Shown piece after piece: positions 53,924 through 64,000 of a DNA stretch of 64,000 nt. Every line of letters begins with the position of its first letter. Positions within the stretch are counted from its first letter, which is position 1. Location of the stretch: contig NZ_SGWX01000001.1 in the NCBI RefSeq assembly GCF_004216535.1, forward strand, positions 3,596,001 to 3,660,000, read 5' to 3'. The stretch comes from Xylanimonas ulmi. GTDB taxonomy: Bacteria; Actinomycetota; Actinomycetes; Actinomycetales; Cellulomonadaceae. A program made the position numbers and the translations under genes. The notes below the pieces were generated by a model. That model did not search any database, was not told where the DNA came from, and was given only the letters and a program-made list of their open reading frames with translations.

Positions 53924-55240
53924 TCAGCGCGGCGAGATCGCGGGGAGGGGGGCGGCGTCGAGCCACGGGGTCAGGCCGTCTGCGGCCGGGGCGCCGCAGC
54001 GCTCGGCGACCAGCGCGCGGAAGTCCGCCGTCGTCACGACCGCCCCGCTGTGCCGGCGGGTCCACTCGCGCACCAGCGCGAAGAACGCCTCGTCGCCCAC
54101 GCGCGTGCGCAGCGCGTGCAGCGTCAACGCCCCGCGCTTGTAGACCCGGTCGTCGAACACCCGCTCGGGGCCGGGGTCGGTGAGCACCAGGTCCTGCGGC
54201 GCCCGAACCAGGCGCGCGTGGTGCTCGTCCGCCAGCGCCTGCGCGCTCGGGCCGCCCGAGCGCTGCGACCACAGCCACTCGGCGTAGCAGGCGAACCCCT
54301 CGTGCAGCCAGATGTCCGCCAGCGTCCGCGCGGTCACCGCGTTGCCGAACCACTGGTGCGCGAGCTCGTGCGCCACCAGGCGGTCCTCGGGGCGCGTGCC
54401 GTCGAGGTGGTTGGCGCCGAACACGGCCGTGCCATGCGCCTCGAGCGGGATCTCCAGTTCGTCGGAGGTCACCACCACGGTGTAGGAGCCGAACGGATAG
54501 GGGCCGAACAGCTCCTCGAAGCACTCCAGCAGCTCGTCGTGCCGGTCCAGGTCGTGCGCGACGGCGGCCGCCTGCGCGGCCGGGCGCGCGACCCGCACCC
54601 GCGGAGTCTCCCGCGCGCCCAGCGCGACGACGTCGTAGCGACCGATCTGCACCGTGGCCAGGTAGGTCGACAGCGGCTCGGTGCGCTCGAACACCCAGGT
54701 GCGCGTCCCGGCGCGGCGCGTGACCGTCGCGACGGGCGCGTTGGCCACCACGGTGTAGGGCGCGTCGGTCGTGAGCGTGAGGTCGAGCGTGGCCTTGTAG
54801 CCCGAGTGGTCGTTGCACGGGAACCACGTCGGGGCGCCGTCGGGCTGGCCCGCGACCAGCACGCCCTCGCTCAGCTCCTCCCACCCGGTCTCGCCCCACG
54901 GCCCCTTGGCGGGCCTCGGGTTGCCCGCGTAGGTGACTGCGACCGTCGTCGTCGCCCCGGCCTCCAGCGGGCGCGGCAGCCGCACGCGCAGCGAGCGGGG
55001 CTTGCGCGTGAACTTGGCCGCTTTGCCGCCCACCTCGGCGCGCGTGACGCGCAGGCCCACCAGGTCGAGCCGCACCTCCTCCAGGGGCGCCAGGGCCCGC
55101 ACGCTCAGGCGCGCGACGCCCTCCAGCCGGTTGGGCTCGACGCGATAGCGCAGGTCGAGCGCGTAATGGTCGACGACGTAGTCACCGCTCCCGTGGTGCG
55201 GCAGGTAGCGGTCGGGGTCGGCGGACCGGCGTTGCGGCAT
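53924..55240 (-). CDS. M1-family zinc aminopeptidase (gluzincin)
   Basis: A 438-aa peptidase with the zinc site RLVAHELAHQWFGN (HExxH) and the third ligand Glu 18 residues on in ADIWLHEGFACYAEW. The N-terminal about 190 residues form the M1 beta-sandwich domain. The usual GAMEN substrate motif is replaced by EIPLEAHGT, so the substrate may differ. At 438 aa it lacks the large C-terminal helical domain of PepN, like short actinobacterial M1 proteins. It starts 11 nt after the stop of the Pls-like NRPS gene on the same strand, so the two are co-transcribed. No signal peptide is seen. Confidence 0.9.
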   Translation of the reverse strand: MPQRRSADPDRYLPHHGSGDYVVDHYALDLRYRVEPNRLEGVARLSVRALAPLEEVRLDLVGLRVTRAEVGGKAAKFTRKPRSLRVRLPRPLEAGATTTVAVTYAGNPRPAKGPWGETGWEELSEGVLVAGQPDGAPTWFPCNDHSGYKATLDLTLTTDAPYTVVANAPVATVTRRAGTRTWVFERTEPLSTYLATVQIGRYDVVALGARETPRVRVARPAAQAAAVAHDLDRHDELLECFEELFGPYPFGSYTVVVTSDELEIPLEAHGTAVFGANHLDGTRPEDRLVAHELAHQWFGNAVTARTLADIWLHEGFACYAEWLWSQRSGGPSAQALADEHHARLVRAPQDLVLTDPGPERVFDDRVYKRGALTLHALRTRVGDEAFFALVREWTRRHSGAVVTTADFRALVAERCGAPAADGLTPWLDAAPLPAISPR

Positions 55241-55251
55241 GGCCGGTGACC

Positions 55252-58200
55252 TTACCGCGCCCGGCTGGTCCGGTCAGCGCGCCGATCGCGCGCGTCACGC
55301 CCACTCGGCGCGGTCCGCCCGCCGGCCCACGGCCCCACGGGGTTGCCCTGCCAACGCGAGGCCGCGGGCAGCACCTCGCCGCGCATGACGAGCGACGCCG
55401 GCCCGGCCACCGTGCCTGCCCCGAGGCGCGCGGCGGGCAGCACCACCGAGTGCGGCCCGACGGTCCCGCCGTCCTGCACCGCGACGGTGTCGAGGCTCAT
55501 GACCCGGTCGTGGAACAGGTGCGTCTGCAGCACGGTTCCACGCCCGACGGCGGCGCCGTCGCCGAGGGTGACCAGGTCGCCCTCGGGCAGCCAGTACGTC
55601 TCGCACCACACGCCGCGCCCGATGCGCGCGCCCATGGTGCGCAGCCACGCGGTCAGCAGCGGCGTGCCGAGCACGTGGTTGGCGAACCAGGGCGCGGCGA
55701 CCACCTCGGTGAACGTGTCGGCCAGCTCGTTGCGCCACACGAACCCGCTCCACAGCGGGTGCTCGGTCGCCCGGAACCGGCCCACGAGCGCCCACTTGAC
55801 GCCCGTGGTGACCGCCGCGGCGAGCAGTCCCGCCACGATGAGCGTGGCCCCGGCCGCCAGCCCGGCCGCGGCCCAGCCCGCCAGGCGCGCGACCTCCAGC
55901 ACCGCGACGACGACGCCCGCCCCCAACGCCGCCGCGACCACGACGGCGCTCAGCCGCGCCGCCTCGATGGCGCCGCGCGCCCACAGCAGCCGCGCGGGCG
56001 GGTCGTAGGTCAGCCCCTCGTCGTCGGACCCGGCGGCCGCGCGCGGCAGCAGCACGGGCGGGCTGCCGATCCACGACGAGCCCTTCTTGGCCTTGTGCGG
56101 CGCCGCCGACAGCACCGCGACGAGCCCGTTCTTGGGCACCGAGCGTCCGGGGGCCGTGATGCCCGAATTGCCGAGGAACGCGCGCCTGCCGACCTTGGCG
56201 CGCTCGACGCGCATCCATCCGCCGCCCAGCTCGTAGGGGGCGACCATGGTGTCGTCGGCGAGGAACGCGCCGTCGGAGGCCTCCATCATCTTCGGGATGC
56301 CCACCACGGTCGACGCCTCGACGCGCCGCCCCATCTTCGCGCCCAGCAGCCGCAGCCAGCCGGGCGTGAACACGCTGGAGTACAGCGGGAACAGCGCCGT
56401 GCGCGCGGCGTCCATGACCCGCTCGGTGCACCACGCCTGCCATCCGACCCGGCTGCGCACCGGGTGGAACCCCGGCGTCATCTCCAGGCTCAGCAGCCGC
56501 ACCAGCACGAGGGCGCCGAGCGCGTAGGCCGCGAACGCCGCCAGCGTCGCGAGCGGCAGCCACGCGAACGCCGACCCGAGCGCCGCGGCGGGCGTGGCGG
56601 CGTCGTCGGCGGCCCGCAGCAGCACCAGCACGCCCACGCCGACGGCGGCGAGCGGGTGCAGGGCCAGCACGGCGCCGCTGACCTGGTAGGCCGCCGCCCA
56701 GCGGCGAGCGCGCGGTGGCCGCCGCTCGGGCCACGGGTGCTTGACCTGGCTGCGCCGCCGCGTCGCGGGCGACCCCTCCCAGTACTCGTCCTTGCCCGTG
56801 GCGCCGACGACGGCGGAGCCCGCCGCGACGTCGGTGCCACGCCCCACGCGCGCCCCGGGCAGCAGCACGCTGCGCGCGCCCACCGTGGCGCCAGGACCGA
56901 TGACCACGCGCCCCACGTGCAGCACGTCGCCCTCCAGCCAGTGCCCGGCGAGGTCGACCTCGGGCTCGACGGCCGCGCGGTCGCCGACCGTCAGCAGGCC
57001 CGTGACGGGTGGGAGGGTGTGCAGGTCGACACCGCGCCCGACGCTCGCGCCCAGCGCGCGGGCGTACACGCCGACCAGGGGAGCGGCCGCGATCGTCAGG
57101 CCGCCGAAGGCCTCGACCACCTGCTCGGCGAGCCACAGACGCCGGTGGACCGACCCGCCGCGCGGGTGGTCGCCGGGCTTGACGCCGCGCAGCAGCAGGC
57201 GCGCGGCGCCCGCGGACAGCGCGAGGCGGCCCGGTGCGCTGACCAGCGCGAGCCAGGCGACGGCGAGCGCAGGCCACGGCGCCACGGGCAGGTCCTCGAC
57301 CAGCCGCGTCACGCCCGTGCCCAGGTCCCACCCCGCAGGCAGCGCGGCCAGGATCGTGACGACCAGCGCCGCCCACACCGCCCACCGCAGCCCGGCCACG
57401 AGCCGCAGCACCGCGAGCATGACGACCTGGAAGGCCTGCGTCGACGCCGGGGTCGGCGTGCCGCGCGGGGGAGTGTCGGCGCCGACGGTGTCCGGGGCGC
57501 CGTAGGCGGACTCCAGGTGCGCCGCCAGATCCTCGACCGTCGGGTTCGCGTACAGGTCGGCGACTGTCGCGAGCGGGTAGCGCTCGCGCACCGCCGAGAC
57601 GACCTGGGCCGCTGTCAGGCTCCCGCCGCCCAGGTCGAAGAAGTCGTCGTCGGGGGCGGTGGGCGCGACGCCGAGCACGCGCGCCCACAGGCCCGCGACC
57701 CAGCCCGCCGTGCCGCCGCCCAGGTCGGCGGCCTCGACGGCGCCGGCCACCTCGTCGTCCAGCGGCCACGGCAGCGCGTCTCGGTCGACCTTGCCGCTCG
57801 TGCGCGTGGGGATGTCCTCGACCACCCCGACCAGCGGCACGAGCGCCGCGGGCAGCACCGCGCGCAGGTGCGCCGTCAGCGCGGCGGCGTCGAACGCGTC
57901 CGGGTCGGCGGGCACCACGTACCCGACGATGACCTGGTTGCCCGCCGCGGCCCGACGCACGGCGGCGGCCGCCGCGCCGACCTGCGGGTCGGCGAGCAGC
58001 GCCGCGTCGACCTCGCCCAGCTCGATGCGCCGCCCGCCCACCTTGACCTGGTCGTCGGCGCGGCCCACGAACAGCAGGCCCGCGGGGTCGTTGACCACCA
58101 GGTCGCCTGACCGGTACGCCCTCTCCCAGCCGAGCGAGGGCAGCGGCGCGTACTTCTCGGCGTCCTTCGCGGTGTCGAGATAGCGCGCCAGGCCGACCCC

Positions 58201-59358
58201 ACCGATGACGAGCTCACCCGTGGCGCCGGCCGCGACCGGCTCGCCCGCCTCGTCGACCACGACGAGGTCCCACCCGTCGAGCGGCAGGCCGATGCGCACG
58301 GACCCCTGCCCGTCGAGCGGCGCCGCGCACGCGACCACGGTCGCCTCGGTGGGGCCGTAGGTGTTCCACACCTCGCGGCCGGGGGCGACGAGCCTGGCCG
58401 CGAGGTCGGGCGGCACCGCCTCGCCGCCGAAGATCAGCAGGCGCACACCCGCCAGGTCGGCGGGCGGCAACAGGCCCGCCAGCGTGGGCACCGTCGAGAT
58501 GGCCGTGATGCCCTGTGCGGCGACCCAGGGGCCCAGGTCGAGGCCCGTGCGCACCAGCGCGCGGTCGGCGGGCGCGAGGCACGCGCCGTGGCGCCAGGCG
58601 AGCCACATCTCCTCGCACGACGCGTCGAACGCGACCGACAGTCCCGCCAGCACGCGGTCGCCCGGCCCCAGCGGGGCGCCGGGGACGAAGAGGCGCGCCT
58701 CGGCGTCGACGAAGGCGGCCGCGCTGCGATGGGTGACCGCGACGCCCTTGGGGACGCCGGTCGAGCCCGAGGTGAAGATGATCCACGCGTCATCGTCGGG
58801 CGCGGGCCCCCCGCTGGTTGAGCCTGTCGAAACCGGCTCCCCGCTGGTTGAGCCTGTCGAAACCCGGTTGGGGGTGGTTTCGACAGGATCAACCACCAGT
58901 GTGGTGGTGGGGGTGGTTTCGACAGGCTCAACCACCGGGGGCTCAACCACCGGTGGGGTGACGGGAGTGATCGTCGCGTCGTCGCCCACGACGGCGACCA
59001 CGCCCGCCTCGCCGAACACCAGGTCGGCGCGCTCGGCGGGGTCGTCCTTGTCGACCGGGACGTACGCCGCGCCCGCGTGCAGCACCGCAAGGATCGACAG
59101 GTACAGGTCCGCGCGGCCCGACGTCGCCCGCACGCCGACGCGGTCGCCGCGCCGCACCCCAGCAGTGGCCAGCGCGTGCGCCCGTGCGCGCACCTCGTCG
59201 GCGACCTGCGCGTACGTCCACGTCCGGGCGCCGTCGTCGATCGCGGGCGCGTCCGGGTGGGCGGCGGTCGTCGCGGCGAGCACGTCGACCAGCGTGCGCG
59301 CGGCGGGTGCGCGGTCGCCGGCGAGCAGGGCAGGGCAGGGCCCCGAGGGCAGGGTCAC
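55252..59358 (-). CDS. NRPS-like A-T-transmembrane protein, Pls/PosA type
   Basis: A 1368-aa NRPS-like protein. Residues 1 to about 530 form an adenylation domain with A3 FTSGSTGVPKG (195-205), A5 NTYGPTEATV, A7 YRSGDLV and A10 SGKVDRDALP. A carrier domain follows with DLGGGSLTA (Ser580, the phosphopantetheine site). The rest has several membrane helices and alternating hexapeptide-like (left-handed beta-helix) segments such as VGDRAAVEPEVDLAGHWLEG, as in the terminal region of epsilon-poly-lysine-type synthetases (Pls/PosA). No classical condensation or thioesterase domain is seen. Residues about 134-183 are an insertion made of the 19-bp repeat. GTG 59358 has GAGAGGA upstream. Confidence 0.9.
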   Translation of the reverse strand: MTLPSGPCPALLAGDRAPAARTLVDVLAATTAAHPDAPAIDDGARTWTYAQVADEVRARAHALATAGVRRGDRVGVRATSGRADLYLSILAVLHAGAAYVPVDKDDPAERADLVFGEAGVVAVVGDDATITPVTPPVVEPPVVEPVETTPTTTLVVDPVETTPNRVSTGSTSGEPVSTGSTSGGPAPDDDAWIIFTSGSTGVPKGVAVTHRSAAAFVDAEARLFVPGAPLGPGDRVLAGLSVAFDASCEEMWLAWRHGACLAPADRALVRTGLDLGPWVAAQGITAISTVPTLAGLLPPADLAGVRLLIFGGEAVPPDLAARLVAPGREVWNTYGPTEATVVACAAPLDGQGSVRIGLPLDGWDLVVVDEAGEPVAAGATGELVIGGVGLARYLDTAKDAEKYAPLPSLGWERAYRSGDLVVNDPAGLLFVGRADDQVKVGGRRIELGEVDAALLADPQVGAAAAAVRRAAAGNQVIVGYVVPADPDAFDAAALTAHLRAVLPAALVPLVGVVEDIPTRTSGKVDRDALPWPLDDEVAGAVEAADLGGGTAGWVAGLWARVLGVAPTAPDDDFFDLGGGSLTAAQVVSAVRERYPLATVADLYANPTVEDLAAHLESAYGAPDTVGADTPPRGTPTPASTQAFQVVMLAVLRLVAGLRWAVWAALVVTILAALPAGWDLGTGVTRLVEDLPVAPWPALAVAWLALVSAPGRLALSAGAARLLLRGVKPGDHPRGGSVHRRLWLAEQVVEAFGGLTIAAAPLVGVYARALGASVGRGVDLHTLPPVTGLLTVGDRAAVEPEVDLAGHWLEGDVLHVGRVVIGPGATVGARSVLLPGARVGRGTDVAAGSAVVGATGKDEYWEGSPATRRRSQVKHPWPERRPPRARRWAAAYQVSGAVLALHPLAAVGVGVLVLLRAADDAATPAAALGSAFAWLPLATLAAFAAYALGALVLVRLLSLEMTPGFHPVRSRVGWQAWCTERVMDAARTALFPLYSSVFTPGWLRLLGAKMGRRVEASTVVGIPKMMEASDGAFLADDTMVAPYELGGGWMRVERAKVGRRAFLGNSGITAPGRSVPKNGLVAVLSAAPHKAKKGSSWIGSPPVLLPRAAAGSDDEGLTYDPPARLLWARGAIEAARLSAVVVAAALGAGVVVAVLEVARLAGWAAAGLAAGATLIVAGLLAAAVTTGVKWALVGRFRATEHPLWSGFVWRNELADTFTEVVAAPWFANHVLGTPLLTAWLRTMGARIGRGVWCETYWLPEGDLVTLGDGAAVGRGTVLQTHLFHDRVMSLDTVAVQDGGTVGPHSVVLPAARLGAGTVAGPASLVMRGEVLPAASRWQGNPVGPWAGGRTAPSGRDARDRRADRTSRAR
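58816..58933. repeat. Four 19-bp REP-like repeats inside the NRPS-like gene
   Basis: Forward copies at 58816-58834 and 58846-58864 (exact) and reverse copies at 58876-58894 (one change) and 58915-58933 (exact). Together with short decayed stretches they encode about 50 in-frame residues (VEPVETT, VSTGSTSG and similar) between the A2 and A3 regions of the adenylation domain. Confidence 0.9.
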
Positions 59359-59549
59359 GCGTGGTCCTCTCGTCGCCGGGCGAGCGGCGCGCCGCCGCCT
59401 GCAAGGATAGGCGCCGCTCGCCCGGGAGCGCCGCCGCGGACGAGCGTGTGAGCGGTCGGCGCCCCGTCCGGACGCCGGTCAGCCGTGTGCGTCGCGCGGC
59501 CGGGCCCCGGTCAGGTGAGTGGGCCGCGGGGCCAGGGTGGGTCGGCGCC

Positions 59550-60842
59550 TCAGTGGAGCGGGCCGCCGCGCTCGTCGAGGCGGCGCAGCAGCGTCGCCAG
59601 CACGTCGCCCATGCGCAGGCCGTCGTGCTCGTGCTCGTTGGTGACCCACGCCGCGGCGTTGCCGACATGCGCGGCCGTCTCGAGCGACAGCCCGGCGTCG
59701 ACGTACATGTCGTCGAAGTACACGGCGGCCTCGACCGGCGCCTCGTTCGCGCCCAACCGCGCCAGGTCGTACAGGTCGCCCCAGCCGTCGCGCCGCGCGA
59801 GCGCCTCGGCCGCCGCGCGATACCCGCGCAGCTCGGCCTGCTCGAACATGTGGGGGTAGATCATCTCGCCCGTCAGCAGCAGCGGGTCGGCGCCCGGCGC
59901 GAAAGCCGGATCCGCCTCCAGCACGCGCTGCGCGGCCCACGCCGTCGGCCCGGTGTGCGACTGCGCGTATATCGACTCGTGCACGACGGCGTACAGCGGG
60001 TTGGTGCGAAACGACGTCGCCGCCTCGACCTCCGCGAGGAACGTGTCGGTCAGCTCGCCGTCGGCGTCGAAGGCCTCGTCGAGGATCCAGTGCGCCCGCT
60101 CGAACCCCGGCCGCATGCCGAAGCCCATCCCGAGCGCCTGCACACGCGGAACCGTCAACGGGTCGCCGCACGGCAGGACGACGCCACCCGCCGCGACGCG
60201 GTCGACGACGCGGCGCAGCGCCCCGGCGTCGTGCGGGTAGCGCGCGTGGAAGACGGCGTTCTTGGCGGCCACGCGCGGCTGCGTGCGCACGTAGACCTGC
60301 GTGGCGCTCGCCGTCAGGCCAGGCAAGCCGCCCGTGACGTAGCACGCGTCGAGCGCCTCGGGCGCGAGCGACAGGTAGGTCAGGGTGATGAACCCGCCGT
60401 ACGACTGGCCCAGGGACGACCAGCGGCGCCCGTCGTACAGCGTGCGGCGGATGTGCTCGGCGTCGCGCACGATCGCGTCGGCGCGGAAATGGGACAGGTG
60501 CTCGGCCTGGGCGGCGCCGTCGCCGACCGCCGCGAGGCGCCGCGCGGACACCGGCGACGAGCGGCCGGTGCCGCGCTGGTCGAGCAGCACGACGCGGAAG
60601 CGCTCCAGCGCGGTCGCCAGCCAGCCGTCGGCGCCCATCGGACGCGGACCCTTGCCGCCGGGGCCGCCCTGGAGGAACACCAGCAGCGGCAGATCCTCGA
60701 ACCGGCGGTGCGCGGCCACGACCTCGCGCACGAACACCGACACGGACGCGGCGTCGTCGGGCGCCGACCAGTCGAGGGGGACGTCGAGGACGCGGTCGAC
60801 GACGTGCACGCCGGGAATGGTGTAGGCGACTTCGCTGCTCAC
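59550..60842 (-). CDS. Proline-iminopeptidase-like alpha/beta hydrolase (S33)
   Basis: A 430-aa S33-type hydrolase. The oxyanion loop LLVFLQGGPGGKGPRP carries the GGPG motif of proline iminopeptidases, and the nucleophile lies in SLGQSYGGFITLTYL. The His is likely in TNEHEHDGLR near the C-terminus. A long helical cap lies between. The start is GTG 60842; the open frame continues upstream through the repeat but without support. No signal peptide, so it probably releases N-terminal residues from small peptides in the cytosol. Whether it acts with the M1 and NRPS-like genes downstream is unknown. Confidence 0.85.
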   Translation of the reverse strand: MSSEVAYTIPGVHVVDRVLDVPLDWSAPDDAASVSVFVREVVAAHRRFEDLPLLVFLQGGPGGKGPRPMGADGWLATALERFRVVLLDQRGTGRSSPVSARRLAAVGDGAAQAEHLSHFRADAIVRDAEHIRRTLYDGRRWSSLGQSYGGFITLTYLSLAPEALDACYVTGGLPGLTASATQVYVRTQPRVAAKNAVFHARYPHDAGALRRVVDRVAAGGVVLPCGDPLTVPRVQALGMGFGMRPGFERAHWILDEAFDADGELTDTFLAEVEAATSFRTNPLYAVVHESIYAQSHTGPTAWAAQRVLEADPAFAPGADPLLLTGEMIYPHMFEQAELRGYRAAAEALARRDGWGDLYDLARLGANEAPVEAAVYFDDMYVDAGLSLETAAHVGNAAAWVTNEHEHDGLRMGDVLATLLRRLDERGGPLH

Positions 60843-60867
60843 GGTCGCCAGCCTACGAGGGCCGCGG

Positions 60868-60886
60868 GGTCTCGACAGGCTCGACC
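60868..60886. repeat. Diverged copy of the 19-bp REP-like repeat
   Basis: GGTCTCGACAGGCTCGACC differs at two positions from the reverse form of the family, 25 nt upstream of the hydrolase start. Confidence 0.6.
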
Positions 60887-60917
60887 GGCTGGTGGGGTCC
60901 GCAGGCACGACCGGCGG

Positions 60918-60951
60918 GCTGGGCTGGGCCGCCGTCGCGGCCCAGCCCAGC
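60918..60951. terminator. Terminator of the glp operon, 15-bp perfect stem
   Basis: GCTGGGCTGGGCCGC (60918-60932) pairs exactly with 60937-60951 around CGTC, 4 nt after the glpK stop on the minus strand. Confidence 0.85.
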
Positions 60952-60955
60952 GCCG

Positions 60956-62470
<1,515 letters not shown>

Positions 62471-62511
62471 GGTGCTGCGTCTCCTTCACGTCGTTGTGTT
62501 CGGTCAGGGTC

Positions 62512-63252
62512 TCATCCTGTGACCACGAGGCGGGCGAGGCATCCCGCGACGACGGCGCCGATGGTCGGTCCGACGACCGGGACCCACGAGTAGGACCAGT
62601 CGGAAGAGCCCTTGCCCGGGATCGGCAGCACGGCGTGCGCGATGCGGGGTCCCAGGTCACGGGCGGGGTTGATGGCGTATCCGGTCGGCCCTCCGAGCGA
62701 GGCGCCGATGCCGACGACGACGAGCGCGACGGCGAGCGGGCCGAGCTGCGCGGGCGTCTCGCCCGAGGCCAGAACCCAGTAGACCAGCACGAACGTCGCA
62801 ATGGCCTCGGTGACCAGGTTCCAGGAGTAGGAGCGGATATTAGGCCCCGTCGAGAACACGGCGAGCTTGACGCCCGCGTCCGCGTCCTCGTCGAAGTGCC
62901 TCTTGTAGGCGAGCCAGGCGAGCACCGCGCCGAGGAACGCGCCGACGAACTGGCCGGCGAAGTACACCATCGCGTTGCCGAACGTCGGGTCGATCGTCCC
63001 GGCGTCGCCCGCGAAGAACGGCTTGTCGGCCACCCACAGGCCGATGGTCACGGCGGGGTTGAGGTGGGCGCCCGACCTGAACGCCGCGTAGACGCCCATG
63101 AAGACACCCAGGCCCCACCCGAAGTTGATGAGCAGCCAGTCCCGCCCGGCCCCCTTCGTGCCGGGCAGGATGACATTGGCGACCACCCCGGCGCCGAGCA
63201 GGAGCAGGATCCCCGTACCGAGCACTTCTGACCAGAATGCGTCAAGGAGCAT
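62512..63252 (-). CDS. glpF: Glycerol facilitator (aquaglyceroporin)
   Basis: A 246-aa MIP-family channel with six membrane segments and both half-helix NPA motifs: HLNPAVTIG and YAINPARDLGPR. The Asp directly after the second NPAR is typical of glycerol-conducting members. AAGGGAA precedes ATG 63252. It lies between glpD and glpK, with 32-bp and 41-bp gaps, in one transcription unit. Confidence 0.95.
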   Translation of the reverse strand: MLLDAFWSEVLGTGILLLLGAGVVANVILPGTKGAGRDWLLINFGWGLGVFMGVYAAFRSGAHLNPAVTIGLWVADKPFFAGDAGTIDPTFGNAMVYFAGQFVGAFLGAVLAWLAYKRHFDEDADAGVKLAVFSTGPNIRSYSWNLVTEAIATFVLVYWVLASGETPAQLGPLAVALVVVGIGASLGGPTGYAINPARDLGPRIAHAVLPIPGKGSSDWSYSWVPVVGPTIGAVVAGCLARLVVTG

Positions 63253-63284
63253 CGTCGTTCCCTTCTGTCAGCCTTCCAGCTCTC

Positions 63285-64000
63285 TCAGCGTTCCAGCGGC
63301 GCCATGGCGGCGATGTCCCCGGCGCTCAGGCGGGCCGCCTGGGCGCTGGCGTCGTCGTCCTGCGTGGCCGCCGTCCCATAGGCCTCGACGCGCGCGCGGT
63401 ACGCGGCGATCTCCGCCTGTGTGGTGGTGTCGTCCCACCCGAGCAGGGGTGCGACGATCTGCGCGATCTCCGGCAGCGCGGCCAGGCCCGCGTCGGGAAC
63501 CTCGTAGACGAGGCGCGTGCGATGCGCCAGCACGTCCTCCAGGTGCAGGGCGCCCTCATGCGACACCCCGTAGTGGATCTCGGCCCGCAGGTAGGCGGGC
63601 GCGTGCTCCAGCGGCCGGGCCAGCGACGGGTCGGCCTCGCACAGGTCGACCAGGTCCGCGACGTCGGCGCCGTAGCGGTGCAGCAGGTGGTCCACCATCG
63701 GCGGGCTCCACCCGAAGCGCTTGGCCACGTGGCGCGACTGGCGGGCCACGGCCTGCAGCCCGACGGCGCCCACGAGCGGGATCTTGTGGGTGATCGAGGG
63801 CAGTGCGGCCGCGCGCTGCCCGATGGCGTGGTCGACGGCGTCCTTGGCCATGACCCGGTAGGTGGTGAGCTTGCCGCCCGCGATGACCGACAGGCCCGGC
63901 GTCGGGCTCGCGACCGTGTGCTCGCGGCTGACCTTGGCGGAGGAGGTGCCCTCCTTGGTGCCCGGCTGCAGCAGTGGGCGCAGGCCCGCGTACGTGCCGA
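63285..64000 (-). CDS. glpD: Glycerol-3-phosphate dehydrogenase, C-terminal part (cut by window edge)
   Basis: The 3' part of the FAD-dependent aerobic GlpD, which oxidises glycerol 3-phosphate to dihydroxyacetone phosphate at the membrane. The visible stretch includes the strongly conserved GLSVIAGGKLTTYRVMAKD segment at the end of the FAD domain, then the helical C-terminal DAO_C domain. The frame stays open to 64000, so the gene begins beyond the window. It is the first visible gene of glpD-glpF-glpK. Confidence 0.93.
   Translation of the reverse strand, partial: GTYAGLRPLLQPGTKEGTSSAKVSREHTVASPTPGLSVIAGGKLTTYRVMAKDAVDHAIGQRAAALPSITHKIPLVGAVGLQAVARQSRHVAKRFGWSPPMVDHLLHRYGADVADLVDLCEADPSLARPLEHAPAYLRAEIHYGVSHEGALHLEDVLAHRTRLVYEVPDAGLAALPEIAQIVAPLLGWDDTTTQAEIAAYRARVEAYGTAATQDDDASAQAARLSAGDIAAMAPLER

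Noticed and set aside
55246-58110. A 954-residue plus-strand open frame opposite the NRPS-like gene
   Set aside because: It is rich in Arg, Gly, Ala and His with no domain, and mirrors the NRPS-like gene, whose motifs are clear.

Overview
The window is very GC-rich DNA with almost no gaps, GTG and TTG starts, short operons with 4-nt overlaps, leaderless genes, and an actinobacterial gene set (ClpC, GTP-dependent PEP carboxykinase, ScfR/RamB-like XRE regulator, WYL regulators, Pls-type NRPS-like protein). It looks like the chromosome of a soil or plant-associated actinomycete, most likely near Cellulomonas or Promicromonospora (Micrococcales). That placement is inferred from gene content and composition; there is no rRNA or tRNA gene here to confirm it.

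Layout. 0-2.4 kb: catabolic PdxA homologue plus an acid-sugar MFS permease. 2.6-9.7 kb: housekeeping and stress genes (peptide deformylase, hydrolase, tandem universal stress protein, clpC). 9.9-14.8 kb: a GH35/DUF5597-type beta-galactosidase followed by a MalFG-type ABC importer. 15-17.3 kb: HAD phosphatase, NAD-dependent epimerase-like protein and a surface protein. 17.4-25.1 kb: a LacI-controlled LplB/LplC-type importer with a GH39 glycosidase and a second LacI regulator. 25.1-35 kb: a catabolic cluster (M24 enzyme, two MFS permeases, TIM-barrel enzyme, DhaKL kinase, RpiB-like and TpiA-like isomerases, 3-hydroxyacid dehydrogenase, GntR/FCD regulator). 35-48.8 kb: assorted genes (GT4, P-loop kinase, GntR, LLM/berberine-bridge fusion, aldo-keto reductase, PfkB kinase, TrmL, DUF808, two esterases, large LuxR regulator). 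48.9-53.9 kb: pckG with a divergent XRE regulator, then a WYL regulator divergent from a VOC protein. 53.9-60.8 kb: M1 aminopeptidase, a 1368-residue Pls-like A-T-transmembrane protein and a proline-iminopeptidase-like hydrolase. 60.9-64 kb: glpD-glpF-glpK, with glpD cut by the window edge.

How the genes fit together. The most coherent and least familiar system is the 25-35 kb cluster. LerK-, LerI- and DerI-like enzymes would turn L-erythrulose into D-erythrose 4-phosphate. The 3-hydroxyacid dehydrogenase and the TIM-barrel protein could make L-erythrulose by C3 oxidation and decarboxylation of a pentonate or apionate-like acid. Two CCTATAGG-centred operators lie in the divergent promoter region and a GntR/FCD regulator closes the cluster.

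A 19-bp repeat (GGTTGAGCCTGTCGAAACC) occurs in three intergenic or flanking places and, in four copies, inside the adenylation domain of the NRPS-like gene without breaking its frame. Several regulator and enzyme genes have a TANNNT box 6-8 nt before the start codon and no ribosome binding site, as expected for leaderless transcripts. There is no stretch above 300 bases without a gene.
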